DNA of 64,000 nt from Chitinophagaceae bacterium (GCA_013140985.1 JABFRU010000018.1:1-64000); one strand, 5' to 3'. Counted from the first letter of the stretch, positions 36,117 through 45,164 are shown. The notes: generated by a model not told the origin, from the sequence alone. Translations and numbers: made by a program.

Positions 36117-36530
36117 TTATTTCTTGATCATATGAAATATTTGTCCGCCGCTATTTTGCATTTCCACAACCAATGTATCCCCGTTAAAACGATAGTCGTA
36201 CATAAATTTCAGCTCATTCCCATCTGCCTGGAAACTGAATGTACTGTCGGTAACAACTGTTGAGCCCGGATTGGTAAACCCGCCTTTACCAAAAGAAAGT
36301 TTGCTGCCTTTAAATTCATATACAGTTCCTGCATTCAGATCGGCCATTTCCCCCTCAGCTCTTTTTATTTCCCAGGCGCCTTCTAATACTGTAGCATCTT
36401 TATTGGTAGCCGAAACCGATTCATTTTTATTTTCCGAACCATTTTCACCGGCTTTTTTATCATTCCCGCCACATCCTGTTAGCATAAAGACTGCAAATAA
36501 AATTCCTGCGATCGCTTTAAATGTTTTCAT
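36117..36530 (-). CDS. small lipoprotein, paralogue A
   Basis: 137 residues. Lipoprotein signal peptide (AIAGILFAVFMLTGCGGNDKK, lipid Cys near residue 20), short Asn/Glu/Ser-rich spacer, then a compact domain beginning LEGAWEIKRAEGEMADLNAG and ending GGQIFHMIKK, of lipocalin-like appearance (a Trp near the first strand and successive short beta strands). Close paralogue of the next gene upstream (shared WEIKRAEG, VYEFKG, TDSTFSF, GDTLV, SGGQ). Ten bases upstream of the dipeptidase gene. Function unknown. Confidence 0.8.
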   Translation of the reverse strand: MKTFKAIAGILFAVFMLTGCGGNDKKAGENGSENKNESVSATNKDATVLEGAWEIKRAEGEMADLNAGTVYEFKGSKLSFGKGGFTNPGSTVVTDSTFSFQADGNELKFMYDYRFNGDTLVVEMQNSGGQIFHMIKK

Positions 36531-36606
36531 ATTGATTTTTTTAGATCATTGAAGATATACTTATTTCAAAAGTTCTGGTTGAAATAAAAGCCAGCGCATA
36601 GACCTG

Positions 36607-37026
36607 CTATTGCTTCCTGGCCAGGTAAAATACCTGTCCGCCGCTTATATCTATGGATGCTACCAGTGTGTCACCTTTAAAATGATAACGGTACTTATAT
36701 GTTTTCTTCTTGCTGACATCGGCCACGAAACTAAAAGTACTATCAGTGATCTCCGTTTTGCCCGGAGTAATAAAGTTATCCTTGGTTAAAATAAGTTTGT
36801 CACCTTTGAATTCATAAACAGTTCCAACATTCATCGCATGCATAACGCCTTCCGCTCTTTTTATTTCCCACACACCTTCCAAAGATTGGGGAGTACTCAC
36901 CGGATGGGTAGTGACAACTGATTCCTTTTTGTTCAAAATTTCTTTAGCTCCATCCTTTTTATCATTACTGCCGCAGGCTGTTAATATTGATATTGAAAAT
37001 AAAATTGCAACAAGTATTTTGCTCAT
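36607..37026 (-). CDS. small lipoprotein, paralogue B
   Basis: 139 residues from the ATG giving MSKILVAILFSISILTACGSNDKK, a clear lipobox (LTAC). A longer in-frame start exists upstream but adds non-signal residues. The C-terminal domain aligns with paralogue A along its length. A tandem duplication is the simplest explanation. Between an alpha/beta hydrolase lipoprotein (34 bases upstream) and paralogue A, all on the minus strand, so a four-gene operon is likely. Confidence 0.82.
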   Translation of the reverse strand: MSKILVAILFSISILTACGSNDKKDGAKEILNKKESVVTTHPVSTPQSLEGVWEIKRAEGVMHAMNVGTVYEFKGDKLILTKDNFITPGKTEITDSTFSFVADVSKKKTYKYRYHFKGDTLVASIDISGGQVFYLARKQ

Positions 37027-37060
37027 TATCATCATGTCTTTTGAATATTGAAGATAATTT

Positions 37061-38095
37061 TTAAAATTTACCTGAATCAACATCTTTTATAAATTTTATC
37101 ACTCCGCTCATAAAAACCTGCTGATCGTCCCACATCGCCAAATGACTTCCGTTGGGACAATACAAATAACGACCTTTCTGCACCAGTTTGCTTTGCTCTT
37201 CCATTGCCTTTGGATCCATCGTATCATGCCTGGCACCGATCATCAGCGTTGGAATTTTAATTTCCTTTAACCTGTTCTTTACATCCCAGTTTGCCAGTCT
37301 TCCTGCAATACCAAATTCAGATGGTCCCTGCATCATCACATAAATTTCACCATTTGCATGTTTCATTGAACGATTAAATCCATCCGGCCAGGGATCAAGC
37401 CTGCATAAATGTTCATTGTAAAAATGGGGGATCAGTAATTCCATATACCGGGGGTTTGAAAAATCCCCTTTTGCTTCCAATGCTTTTATTTCGGCCAGCA
37501 CTTCCGGTTTCATTTGTTTTGCCAATACTTCTTCTGCGTATTTCCCATATTCAGGACAACTCGCCATCATATTCGCAACGATCAACCCCTTTACATTGCC
37601 CTGGTATTTCAGTGCATATTCCATCGCCAATATGCCGCCCCATGAATTACCCAATACATAAAAATTAGTTGAATCAGCGCCGATGGCTTGTCTCACTTGC
37701 TCCACTTCCTCTACAAACCTTTCCACTGTCCATAAACTGCTGTCTTTGGGTTGATCACTGTAATAAGAACCGAGCTGATCATATTCATAGAACTCAAACC
37801 CCTCTTTCGGAAAAAAACTTTCAAAACATTCCATGTATTCATGTGTCATGGCTGGTCCGCCATGCAACAATAAGATCTTGATGCGGGGATTATTACCAAA
37901 GCGTTTTGTCCATACTTTAAAATCACCCACCGGAGTTTTGATGGGGATCATTCTTACTCCTGCGTATTGTACGGCGCTATCGCCATAATTAAAATATTCA
38001 GCTACCGGCATGGCACCATCACGGCTTTCCTTTTTTGGCGCTTTACAGGAAAAAAAAATGAACAGGGTGGTAATAAAAGAAAATGCAACTCTCAT
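37061..38095 (-). CDS. proline iminopeptidase-family alpha/beta hydrolase, lipoprotein
   Basis: 344 residues from MRVAFSFITTLFIFFSCK (lipid Cys near residue 17). An upstream in-frame start would hide the signal. Alpha/beta hydrolase with LLLHGGPAMTHEYME (oxyanion HGGP), nucleophile elbow VLGNSWGGILAMEYA, acid ARHDTMDP and His in PNGSHLAMWDD, the pattern of S33 prolyl aminopeptidases. A helical cap lies in between. Releases N-terminal Pro or other residues from small peptides, here at the cell envelope. First gene of the peptidase/lipoprotein operon. Confidence 0.88.
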   Translation of the reverse strand: MRVAFSFITTLFIFFSCKAPKKESRDGAMPVAEYFNYGDSAVQYAGVRMIPIKTPVGDFKVWTKRFGNNPRIKILLLHGGPAMTHEYMECFESFFPKEGFEFYEYDQLGSYYSDQPKDSSLWTVERFVEEVEQVRQAIGADSTNFYVLGNSWGGILAMEYALKYQGNVKGLIVANMMASCPEYGKYAEEVLAKQMKPEVLAEIKALEAKGDFSNPRYMELLIPHFYNEHLCRLDPWPDGFNRSMKHANGEIYVMMQGPSEFGIAGRLANWDVKNRLKEIKIPTLMIGARHDTMDPKAMEEQSKLVQKGRYLYCPNGSHLAMWDDQQVFMSGVIKFIKDVDSGKF

Positions 38096-38142
38096 ACAAC
38101 TGATTTTGTACAAAAGGTAAAGAATTTGTTTAATTTCATTAC

Positions 38143-38212
38143 ATCCATCACACACAGAGTACATGGAGAGCACAGAGTGATCAGTCTCTGTGAACCCAGT
38201 GATCCCTGTATG
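38143..38212. repeat. word-like repeat (CACAGAG family)
   Basis: CACACAGAGTACATGGAGAG, then CACAGAGTGATCAGTCTCTGTG and a degenerate CCCAGTGATCCCTG. It holds an internal inverted repeat CACAGAG/CTCTGTG between the divergent hydrolase and amidase genes. Confidence 0.5.
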
Positions 38213-38238
38213 ATGCCAAATCTATCAAACACAAGACT

Positions 38239-39885
38239 ATGCGTTATTTTTTGCTCCCCCTGCTCTTTTTATCAGTAGCAGCCAACTCCCAAACAAGAGC
38301 CGATTCACTTCAACTCATTAAGAATACTGTAAAACTGTATGATCTTGAATACACCGATGCCGAAGCCGATTCGATGGTCGGCAACATCAACAATTATTTC
38401 CAGTTGTATAAGAACATGCACAAAACACTCCCGGCAAATGATATTCCTTTTCCTTTTGGATTTAACCCGGCGCCTGCAGGAGTAAAAGTTTCCAATAAAA
38501 AAGAAAGGATCTCATGGGATATTCCACTTTTAACCACACTACCTGCCAACCGCAATGAGTTGGCTTTTTATTCTATACCACAACTGGCTGCATTAATTTT
38601 AAAAAAGAGGATCAGTTCTGTCGATCTCACCAAATTTTTTATTGAGCGTTTAAAAAAATGGGGCGACACTTTGGAATGTGTGATCACATTAACAGAAGAT
38701 CTTGCTTTGCAGCAGGCCAAACAAGCCGATGATGAATTGAAGCAGGGAATTTACCGGGGCATATTGCATGGAATACCTTACGGGTTAAAAGATCTGTTTG
38801 CCGTAAAAGGATACAAAACAACATGGGGCAGTACTCCTTATAAGGACCAGGTGGTGGATATGGATTCTTATGTTTACCTGCAATTAAAAAAAGCAGGAGC
38901 CGTTCTTTGCGCCAAACTTTCTTTGGGAGCATTGGCTTATAATAATAAATGGTTTGGCGGCGAAACAAAAAATCCATGGAATTTAAAACAAGGATCAAGC
39001 GGTTCATCAGCCGGTTCTGCAGCAGCAACAGTAGCAGGACTTTTACCTTTCGCCATTGGAACAGAAACATTGGGTTCGATCGTTTCTCCATCTACAAGAT
39101 GTGGTGCAACAGGATTGAGACCAACATTTGGAACAGTGAGTCGTCATGGAGCCATGGTGCTTTGCTGGAGTTTGGATAAAGCAGGCCCTATCTGTCGTAG
39201 TGCTGAAGATGCAGCGATCGTTTATGCATTTATTCATGGTACAGATGGCAATGATCCTTCTGCCATCTATCATACATTTAATTATACCGGTAAAGTGGAT
39301 TGGACAAAACTTCGTGTTGCTTATGCTGAAAATTTTTTCAGGCGATTGGATTCAACAGCACCTGAAAGAAAAGTGCTGGATGTGTATCGTTCACTCGGAG
39401 CCAATATAAAAGCCATCAACTTTCCTGACTCTGCCATGTATCCCGTTAATCTTATCAGCATTATTTTAAATGCAGAAAGCGCTGCCGCTTTTGATGAATT
39501 GACAAGAACAAACAGGGATGATCTTATTGAAAGACAGGACAGGGATTTCTGGCCGAATAGTTTCAGGGCGGCCAGAACGATACCGGCAGTTGAATATATT
39601 AATGCTAATCGTTATCGCTACCAGCTTTGTGAAAAGATGTATGCATTCATGAAGGATTATGATGTATTGATCGTTCCCAGTTTTGCCGGCAGGCAATTAT
39701 CCATGACCAATCTTACCGGTAATCCTGTTGTGGTAATGCCGATCGGGTTTAATCAAAATGGTTCACCGCTAAGCATCACATTGATCGGTAAATTATATGA
39801 TGAAGCCACTATCTTAGCAGCGGCCAAAGCTTACCAGGATAAAACGGATTTTAATAAAAAACATCCGCCATTATTTACAAATTAA
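38239..39885 (+). CDS. secreted amidase (amidase signature family)
   Basis: 548 residues. Signal peptide at 1-18 (FLLPLLFLSVAANSQ). Amidase signature domain with the Ser-cisSer-Lys triad: Lys in GIPYGLKDLFAVKGY, cis-Ser in GSSGSSAGSAAATVAGLLPFAIGTE, nucleophile Ser in TLGSIVSPSTRCGATGLRPTFG. Related to GatA-type proteins but exported and with an N-terminal extension of about 110 residues, so not the tRNA amidotransferase. Substrate unknown. Followed 31 bases later by an amidohydrolase gene. Confidence 0.9.
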   Translation: MRYFLLPLLFLSVAANSQTRADSLQLIKNTVKLYDLEYTDAEADSMVGNINNYFQLYKNMHKTLPANDIPFPFGFNPAPAGVKVSNKKERISWDIPLLTTLPANRNELAFYSIPQLAALILKKRISSVDLTKFFIERLKKWGDTLECVITLTEDLALQQAKQADDELKQGIYRGILHGIPYGLKDLFAVKGYKTTWGSTPYKDQVVDMDSYVYLQLKKAGAVLCAKLSLGALAYNNKWFGGETKNPWNLKQGSSGSSAGSAAATVAGLLPFAIGTETLGSIVSPSTRCGATGLRPTFGTVSRHGAMVLCWSLDKAGPICRSAEDAAIVYAFIHGTDGNDPSAIYHTFNYTGKVDWTKLRVAYAENFFRRLDSTAPERKVLDVYRSLGANIKAINFPDSAMYPVNLISIILNAESAAAFDELTRTNRDDLIERQDRDFWPNSFRAARTIPAVEYINANRYRYQLCEKMYAFMKDYDVLIVPSFAGRQLSMTNLTGNPVVVMPIGFNQNGSPLSITLIGKLYDEATILAAAKAYQDKTDFNKKHPPLFTN

Positions 39886-39916
39886 GATTTTAGATTTACG
39901 ATTTATTCTAAAGTAT

Positions 39917-41596
39917 ATGATTAAAAAACTTTTTACTGCTGCATTTATTGTTTTGCTGATAGCATCTTGCAATACAAAATCGAAGACGGATGAAGGTGGT
40001 GAAGCCGATCTTTTAGTTTATAATGCTACTATTTATACAGTTGATTCCGCTTTTTCCACTGCCGAAGCCATGGTAATAAAAGATGGAAAGATCGTCGCCA
40101 CCGGCAATAAAGCAGATCTTCAAAAGAATTGGCAGGTTAAGGATTCACTCGATGCAGGTGGCAAATTCATCTATCCCGGATTTATAGATGCACATGCACA
40201 TTTTGTTGGTTATGGCAATAGTTTACAAAGAGTGAATTTGGTTGGTACTAATAGTTGGGAAGAAGTGATAGAGAGAACAAAACAATTCACTGCAGCCAAA
40301 GATTCTTTATTGGGACATTCAAATAGCTGGATATTAGGCCGGGGCTGGGATCAGAATGACTGGGCGACAAAAGATTTTCCGACCAACCTGAGATTGAATG
40401 AACTTTTTCCTGATCGTCCTGTATTGCTGACAAGAATTGATGGTCATGCGGCTGTTGCCAATCAAAAAGCATTGGACCTGGCCGGGATAAGAGCCGGCGA
40501 TACTTTGACAGGTGGAGAAATAGAAGAAATGGAAGGCACATTGACAGGAATTTTGATCGACAATGCCATTGATCTTGTCAGCGCAAAAATACCTGCACAA
40601 ACAGATGATGAATTTAAAAAAGCGGTACAGGATGCAGAGAAGAATTGTTTTGCTCTGGGATTGACCACCATCGATGATTGCGGATTGGAATTCCTTTCTG
40701 TTGACCGGATAAAGGCTTTGCATGAAAAAGGTGAATTAAAAATGCGGATCTATGCCATGCTGAGCGATGATATAGAAAAAGCAAATTATAAATATGCGGA
40801 AAAGAATGGCATCATAAAAACAGATCGCTTGAATGTAAGAAGCTTTAAAGTATATGCAGACGGCGCATTGGGATCAAGAGGTGCTTGTTTATTGGAACCT
40901 TATGCCGATAAACCTGGTAAGCAGGGTTTCCTTTTAAGTTCACCTGCCCATTTTGATTCTGTTGCAAACTGGCTCAGCAGTAAAGGATGGCAAATGTGTA
41001 CTCATGCCATTGGAGACAGCGGTAACAGGACCATTCTGAATATTTATGCCAAATATTTAAAAGGCAAGAATGAACAACGCTGGAGGATTGAGCATGCACA
41101 GGTAGTGAATAAAAATGATTTTGACCTGTTTGGAGCCAATTCAGTTATTCCATCGGTACAACCAACACATGCCACATCGGATATGTATTGGGCCGGTGAC
41201 CGGGTAGGTGCTGAAAGAGTGAAAGGGGCTTATGCTTACAAACAATTACTGGAACAGAATGGATGGATACCACTCGGCACCGATTTCCCGGTAGAAGATA
41301 TTTCTCCATTCAAAACTTTTTTTGCGGCAGTTGTGAGAAAAGATGCCAAAGGCTGGCCTGCGGGTGGCTATCAAATGGAAAATGCATTGACACCTGAACA
41401 AACATTGCGGGGTATGACCATCTGGGCAGCTAAAGCGAATTTTGAAGAAAAAGAAAAAGGAAGTTTGGAGAAAGGAAAATTTGCCGACTTTATTATCCTT
41501 GATGCAGATATCATGAAAACATCTGGTGCTGATATTTTGAATATAAAAGTGCTGAAGACATTTGTGGGTGGGGAGAAGGTTTATGAGTTGAAATGA
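39917..41596 (+). CDS. amidohydrolase family lipoprotein (YtcJ-like)
   Basis: 559 residues. Lipoprotein signal peptide (AAFIVLLIASCNTKSK, lipid Cys at about 18). Amidohydrolase-3 domain: FIDAHAHFVGYG (HxH), VKVYADGALGSRGA-type motif (FKVYADGALGSRGA), CTHAIGDSGN, RIEHAQVV, and LGTDFPVEDISPF with the catalytic Asp. Ends with LEKGKFADFIILDADI. YtcJ-type proteins hydrolyse N-formyl or cyclic amide bonds. Secreted Bacteroidota copies are uncharacterised. Probably co-transcribed with the amidase upstream. Confidence 0.9.
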   Translation: MIKKLFTAAFIVLLIASCNTKSKTDEGGEADLLVYNATIYTVDSAFSTAEAMVIKDGKIVATGNKADLQKNWQVKDSLDAGGKFIYPGFIDAHAHFVGYGNSLQRVNLVGTNSWEEVIERTKQFTAAKDSLLGHSNSWILGRGWDQNDWATKDFPTNLRLNELFPDRPVLLTRIDGHAAVANQKALDLAGIRAGDTLTGGEIEEMEGTLTGILIDNAIDLVSAKIPAQTDDEFKKAVQDAEKNCFALGLTTIDDCGLEFLSVDRIKALHEKGELKMRIYAMLSDDIEKANYKYAEKNGIIKTDRLNVRSFKVYADGALGSRGACLLEPYADKPGKQGFLLSSPAHFDSVANWLSSKGWQMCTHAIGDSGNRTILNIYAKYLKGKNEQRWRIEHAQVVNKNDFDLFGANSVIPSVQPTHATSDMYWAGDRVGAERVKGAYAYKQLLEQNGWIPLGTDFPVEDISPFKTFFAAVVRKDAKGWPAGGYQMENALTPEQTLRGMTIWAAKANFEEKEKGSLEKGKFADFIILDADIMKTSGADILNIKVLKTFVGGEKVYELK

Positions 41597-41850
41597 TTCT
41601 TCTCAAGGCGATCGCAAAGAAGCGGCGACGCAGCTTTCGCTGCGTGAAATTGCTCAGTAATGAGCAGAACGATGAAGAGTGTCCTCCGGCTTCGCTCAGG
41701 ATAAACTTTCAACAGGCGATGACCGTAGCACTGCAAATCGGTACATATTTTTACTTAACCAAGAAAATATTTATCAAAATTTCTATTAAAAATCCACATT
41801 TGTGGACAATCATCGCAATCCTACGCTACACCTGAACGTTAAAAAATTAT
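41597..41850. other. intergenic region with hairpins
   Basis: It contains CGCAG/CTGCG (about 41630-41645), TTGCTCAGTAATGAGCAG and TCCACATTTGTGGA hairpins, plus word-like repeat pieces (CGGCTTCGCTCAGGA). An open frame (41593-41835) exists but looks like translated repeat. The end leads into the promoter box of the amidotransferase module. Confidence 0.45.
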
Positions 41851-41858
41851 TATGTTTG
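41851..41858 (+). promoter_or_regulatory. Bacteroidota -7 box TATGTTTG
   Basis: Perfect TAnnTTTG match ending six bases before the ATG at 41865. Likely promoter of the amidotransferase module. Confidence 0.55.
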
Positions 41859-41864
41859 TGAATC

Positions 41865-42704
41865 ATGAGTTGGACAGAAAGGCGATCAGTTAGAATAGCA
41901 ATCCTTGACCTCTATGAAGGCGTAGCCAACCAGGGCATGCGTTGTATCCGTGAGATAGTAAAAGACTGGGGCGAGGCCAATAATCTTGAAATTGTTTCCA
42001 AAGAATTTGATGTCCGTCTCAAAAATGAATTACCTGACACTTCCTGGGATATCTATATTTCTACCGGCGGCCCCGGCGACCCGCTGGTAAGCCGTTTTGA
42101 AGATTGGGATATTGCATGGTGCCGCTGGCTGGATAAAATGGAACGCTGGAATAATAATCCTTCTACCACCCAAAAGAAATACATCTTCTTTATTTGTCAT
42201 TCGTTTCAATTAGCAAGTCGTTATTTCAATATTGGTCTTGTGTGCAAACGCAGGTCAACGGCATTTGGTGTGTTCCCTATTCATATGCTGGAAGCGGGCA
42301 AGGATGATCCTGTTTTTGATGGCCTGAAAGATCCTTTTTATGCTGTTGACAGCCGGGATTACCAGGTCATTCAACCCAATCATGAAAAGCTGAATGAAAT
42401 GGGCGCCAAAATTCTTTGTATAGAGAAAAGCCGTCCGCATGTTCCGTATGAAAGAGCCGTGATGGGTATCCGCTTCAATGATCATATGATCGGCACACAA
42501 TTTCATCCCGAAGCGGATGCGCCGGGTATGAGTATGTATTTGCAGACAGAAGAAAAAAGAAAGACTGTTATTGAAAGCCATGGTGAGGATAAACTGATCA
42601 GCATGCTTGAGCATCTGAACGACCCCGACAAGATCATGTGGACACATGCCCATGTGCTGCCCAATTTCCTGAACCAGTGCATTGGGCAGGAAGAATTTGC
42701 GTAA
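41865..42704 (+). CDS. class I glutamine amidotransferase-like protein
   Basis: 279 residues. Stand-alone GATase1 domain: YISTGGPGDPL (about 64-74), nucleophile Cys111 in FFICHSFQLASRY, and His214/Glu216 in GTQFHPEADAP, so the catalytic triad is complete. In GATases the released ammonia goes to a partner synthetase. None of the usual partners (GuaA, TrpE, CarB, PurL) is next to it. Instead an ATP-grasp-like protein follows 127 bases downstream, then a cupin. The C-terminal 60 residues after the triad are an extension with no motif I know. Confidence 0.85.
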   Translation: MSWTERRSVRIAILDLYEGVANQGMRCIREIVKDWGEANNLEIVSKEFDVRLKNELPDTSWDIYISTGGPGDPLVSRFEDWDIAWCRWLDKMERWNNNPSTTQKKYIFFICHSFQLASRYFNIGLVCKRRSTAFGVFPIHMLEAGKDDPVFDGLKDPFYAVDSRDYQVIQPNHEKLNEMGAKILCIEKSRPHVPYERAVMGIRFNDHMIGTQFHPEADAPGMSMYLQTEEKRKTVIESHGEDKLISMLEHLNDPDKIMWTHAHVLPNFLNQCIGQEEFA

Positions 42705-42707
42705 ATA

Positions 42708-42795
42708 AGATTTCACACAAAGACGCTAAGCCAGCGCAAAGAAGAAATATTCTTGCGTCTTGTGTATTTATCCTTTGCGTCCTTGCGTGAAAACC
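42708..42795. repeat. word-like repeat (CACAAAGACGC family)
   Basis: CACACAAAGACGCTAAGCCAGCGCAAAG is followed by the partial reverse words TTGCGTCTTGTG and CTTTGCGTCCTTGCGTGAAA. Forms an inverted repeat between the amidotransferase and ATP-grasp genes. The frame of the next gene runs open through it, creating a misleading upstream start. Confidence 0.6.
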
Positions 42796-42831
42796 ATTCG
42801 CATTTATTATCTTCCCGTAAATAAACAGGCA

Positions 42832-44031
42832 ATGATCCCCGCCATACGTAAAGAATACAACGAAGCATTTACCAAAGAGAAATATGAAGCTTTTTTAGAA
42901 GAATTGAATACTGCTCATCCGGGTGCAATTGAATTCAGGGTGGCGGAAACACCCATTTTTGTTCCAAAGGATTTTAAAAATAAAATATTGGATGCCTGCG
43001 AAAGCATTGTTGATATTATTGTTGACCCAAAATTCAATGAGCTGACCCAAAATGCTATCCCTAAAAATTTACGGGTAACCGGAGAAACTTCTCATTCTCA
43101 TTTCATCGCTTTTGATTTTGGCATCTGTATCAATGAAGCCGGTGAATATGAACCGCAGCTGATAGAAATGCAGGGCTTCCCTACCCTGTTTGCATATGAA
43201 GTATTGCTGGATGATACATTCAGGAAACACTTTCCTGTGCCGGCCAATTTTGATTGTTATTTGAACGGCTTTACCAGGGAAACATATATCAAACTATTAA
43301 CAGAGATCATTGTTGCTGATCATGATCCGGAGAATGTGATCCTGCTTGAAATATTTCCAGGACAACAGAAAACGAAGATCGATTTTTATTGTACCGAAGA
43401 ATATCTCGGTATAAAAATGGTTTGCCTGACCGAATTGATCAAAGAAGGTCAGCAATTGTACTACATGAATGACGGTAAAAAAACCCGGGTAAAAAGAATT
43501 TATAACCGTGTCATTTTTGATGACCTGCAGCAACAAACACCAGAAGTACAGGAAAAAGGAAAAGTTCTATTTGAAGAATTGGATGTGGAATGGTGCCCGC
43601 ATCCCAACTGGTTCTATCGTATCAGCAAATTCACATTGCCATTGATACGCCATCCTTATGTGCCGCAAACATGGTATTTGAATGAAGTAAAACAAATACC
43701 GGCCGATTTGGAGAATTATGTATTGAAACCATTGTTCTCTTTTGCAGGACAGGGTGTGGTGATAGATGTAACACAAGCTGATATTGATAAAGTAAAAGAC
43801 CCGGAGAACTGGATATTGCAGCGCAAAGTAAAATATGCCGAAGTGATACAAACTCCCGATGTACCTGCCAAAGCAGAGATAAGAATGTTCTATTTCTGGA
43901 AAGATGGCGAAGCGAGACCTGTTGCTACAAACAATTTGGGAAGATTGAGCAAAGGAAAGATGATTGGTGTACGGTATAATAAAGACAAGGAATGGGTGGG
44001 CGGCAACTTTTGTTATTTTGAAGCCCACTAA
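42832..44031 (+). CDS. ATP-grasp-like protein, function unknown
   Basis: 399 residues from the ATG at 42832 (MIPAIRKEYNEAF). The longer frame starting near 42760 translates a dispersed repeat. The N-terminal half has FDFGICINEAGEYEPQLIEMQGFP. The C-terminal half has ENYVLKPLFSFAGQGVVIDV and WILQRKVKYAEVIQ, then AEIRMFYFW and ARPVATNNLGRLSKG, which resembles the nucleotide-binding Lys/glycine loop and metal site of ATP-grasp ligases, perhaps the permuted glutathionylspermidine-synthase type. Between a GATase and a cupin on the same strand. A carboxylate-amine or amide ligase is an inference. Confidence 0.6.
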   Translation: MIPAIRKEYNEAFTKEKYEAFLEELNTAHPGAIEFRVAETPIFVPKDFKNKILDACESIVDIIVDPKFNELTQNAIPKNLRVTGETSHSHFIAFDFGICINEAGEYEPQLIEMQGFPTLFAYEVLLDDTFRKHFPVPANFDCYLNGFTRETYIKLLTEIIVADHDPENVILLEIFPGQQKTKIDFYCTEEYLGIKMVCLTELIKEGQQLYYMNDGKKTRVKRIYNRVIFDDLQQQTPEVQEKGKVLFEELDVEWCPHPNWFYRISKFTLPLIRHPYVPQTWYLNEVKQIPADLENYVLKPLFSFAGQGVVIDVTQADIDKVKDPENWILQRKVKYAEVIQTPDVPAKAEIRMFYFWKDGEARPVATNNLGRLSKGKMIGVRYNKDKEWVGGNFCYFEAH

Positions 44032-44052
44032 ATCCCCCTAAAGGGGGACTTC
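44029..44052. repeat. dispersed palindromic repeat (CCCCCTAAAGGGGG)
   Basis: AAATCCCCCTAAAGGGGGACTT overlaps the stop codon of the ATP-grasp gene. Same family as the copy inside the M19 dipeptidase gene (35549-35585). Confidence 0.7.
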
Positions 44053-44082
44053 GATATCTTAAAGATTGAAAGTCCTGCGAAT

Positions 44083-44400
44083 ATGGCCCTGATAAAAAAC
44101 ATCAAACCCAAAGAACTTGTTCCCGGCATCACCGGTTATTATTGTCATGGTAAGGAAATGACATTCGGTTATGTTGAATTAAAAAAAGGAAGCATTGTGC
44201 CGATGCATAACCATGTGCAGGAACAGATCACTTATATTATCGAAGGAGAACTGGATATGGTGATCGGTGGCGAAGCTTGTTTATTGACCAATGGAATGTA
44301 CCATGTCATTGGTTCCAATATTCCCCATTCTGCTATTGCCAAAACTGATTGCAAGGTCATTGATGCTTTTTCTCCCGTAAGAGAGGATTATAAAACCTAG
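44083..44400 (+). CDS. cupin domain-containing protein
   Basis: 105 residues, a single small cupin. Motif 1: GSIVPMHNHVQEQITYIIEGEL, giving His, His and Glu ligands. Motif 2: NGMYHVIGSNIPHSAIAKTD, giving the final His. All four metal ligands are present. Third gene of the amidotransferase module, 51 bases after the ATP-grasp gene and three bases before the next CDS. The substrate cannot be deduced. Cytoplasmic. Confidence 0.88.
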   Translation: MALIKNIKPKELVPGITGYYCHGKEMTFGYVELKKGSIVPMHNHVQEQITYIIEGELDMVIGGEACLLTNGMYHVIGSNIPHSAIAKTDCKVIDAFSPVREDYKT

Positions 44401-44403
44401 TCA

Positions 44404-45159
44404 ATGAGAAAGATATTATTTGTATGCTGCTTTTATCTGAATGCAGAGGTCATTGCACAGGCCGATAACGAGATACAGGTGTATGCTTCGCCCACCATTC
44501 AAAAAAACTGGACCATTTTTGAGCTGCACAGCAATTATACTTTTAAAGGAAGTAAATTATTAGCTGATCCAAAACAAGCGAAATGGGTCAATGAAACAAT
44601 TGAGATCACACATGGCTTTGCCAAAAATTTTGAGATCGGTTTCTATACTTTCACAGCTTTCTCTCCCAATGGAAAATTTCAATATCTCGGCAATCAAGTA
44701 CGTCCTAGAGTAACTGTACCCGACTCATGGAAATGGAAAATAGGCGCCAGTCTTTCGCTGGAATTCGGTTTTTTCCGGCCCGATGATACGACTGCTTTTA
44801 ACTGGCAGGGGGAGCTTCGCCCCATCATTGACAAAACAATCGGCAACTGGTATTTCGCTTTTAACCCCAATATTGATTTTGTACTGACAGGCGATGGCAA
44901 AGGCGCCGGCATTGCGCCACAATTCAAAACTGTTTATACCATTAACCAAAAAGTTGGTATCGGCTTCGAGTATTATGGCAGTCTTGGAACATTCAAAGAT
45001 ATTCTGCCGGGCAATTTGCAGGAACATTTGATCGGCCCCATGATAGATCTTTATATTCATCCGATGTGGGAAATAAACGGTGGCCTTCTTTTTGGATTGA
45101 CCGAAAATTCCAATCAACGCATCCTAAAAATATTACTGGGCAGAAGAAGAGGGAAATGA
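44404..45159 (+). CDS. putative outer-membrane beta-barrel protein
   Basis: 251 residues. Signal peptide at 1-19 (ILFVCCFYLNAEVIAQ). Alternating aromatic/polar strands throughout (FEIGFYTFTAF, WKIGASLSLEFGFF, WYFAFNPNIDFVL, VGIGFEYYGSLG, MWEINGGLLFGL), the signature of a barrel of about 10-12 strands. Starts three bases after the cupin stop and is therefore almost certainly co-transcribed with it. Convergent with the TonB receptor gene. Its inclusion suggests the module handles something crossing the outer membrane. Confidence 0.72.
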   Translation: MRKILFVCCFYLNAEVIAQADNEIQVYASPTIQKNWTIFELHSNYTFKGSKLLADPKQAKWVNETIEITHGFAKNFEIGFYTFTAFSPNGKFQYLGNQVRPRVTVPDSWKWKIGASLSLEFGFFRPDDTTAFNWQGELRPIIDKTIGNWYFAFNPNIDFVLTGDGKGAGIAPQFKTVYTINQKVGIGFEYYGSLGTFKDILPGNLQEHLIGPMIDLYIHPMWEINGGLLFGLTENSNQRILKILLGRRRGK

Positions 45160-45164
45160 TGTCT

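Noticed and set aside
41593..41835. 80-codon + strand frame after the YtcJ-like gene
   Set aside because: It translates hairpins and repeat words (RRSFRCVKLLSNEQN...), with no signal, domain or promoter of its own.
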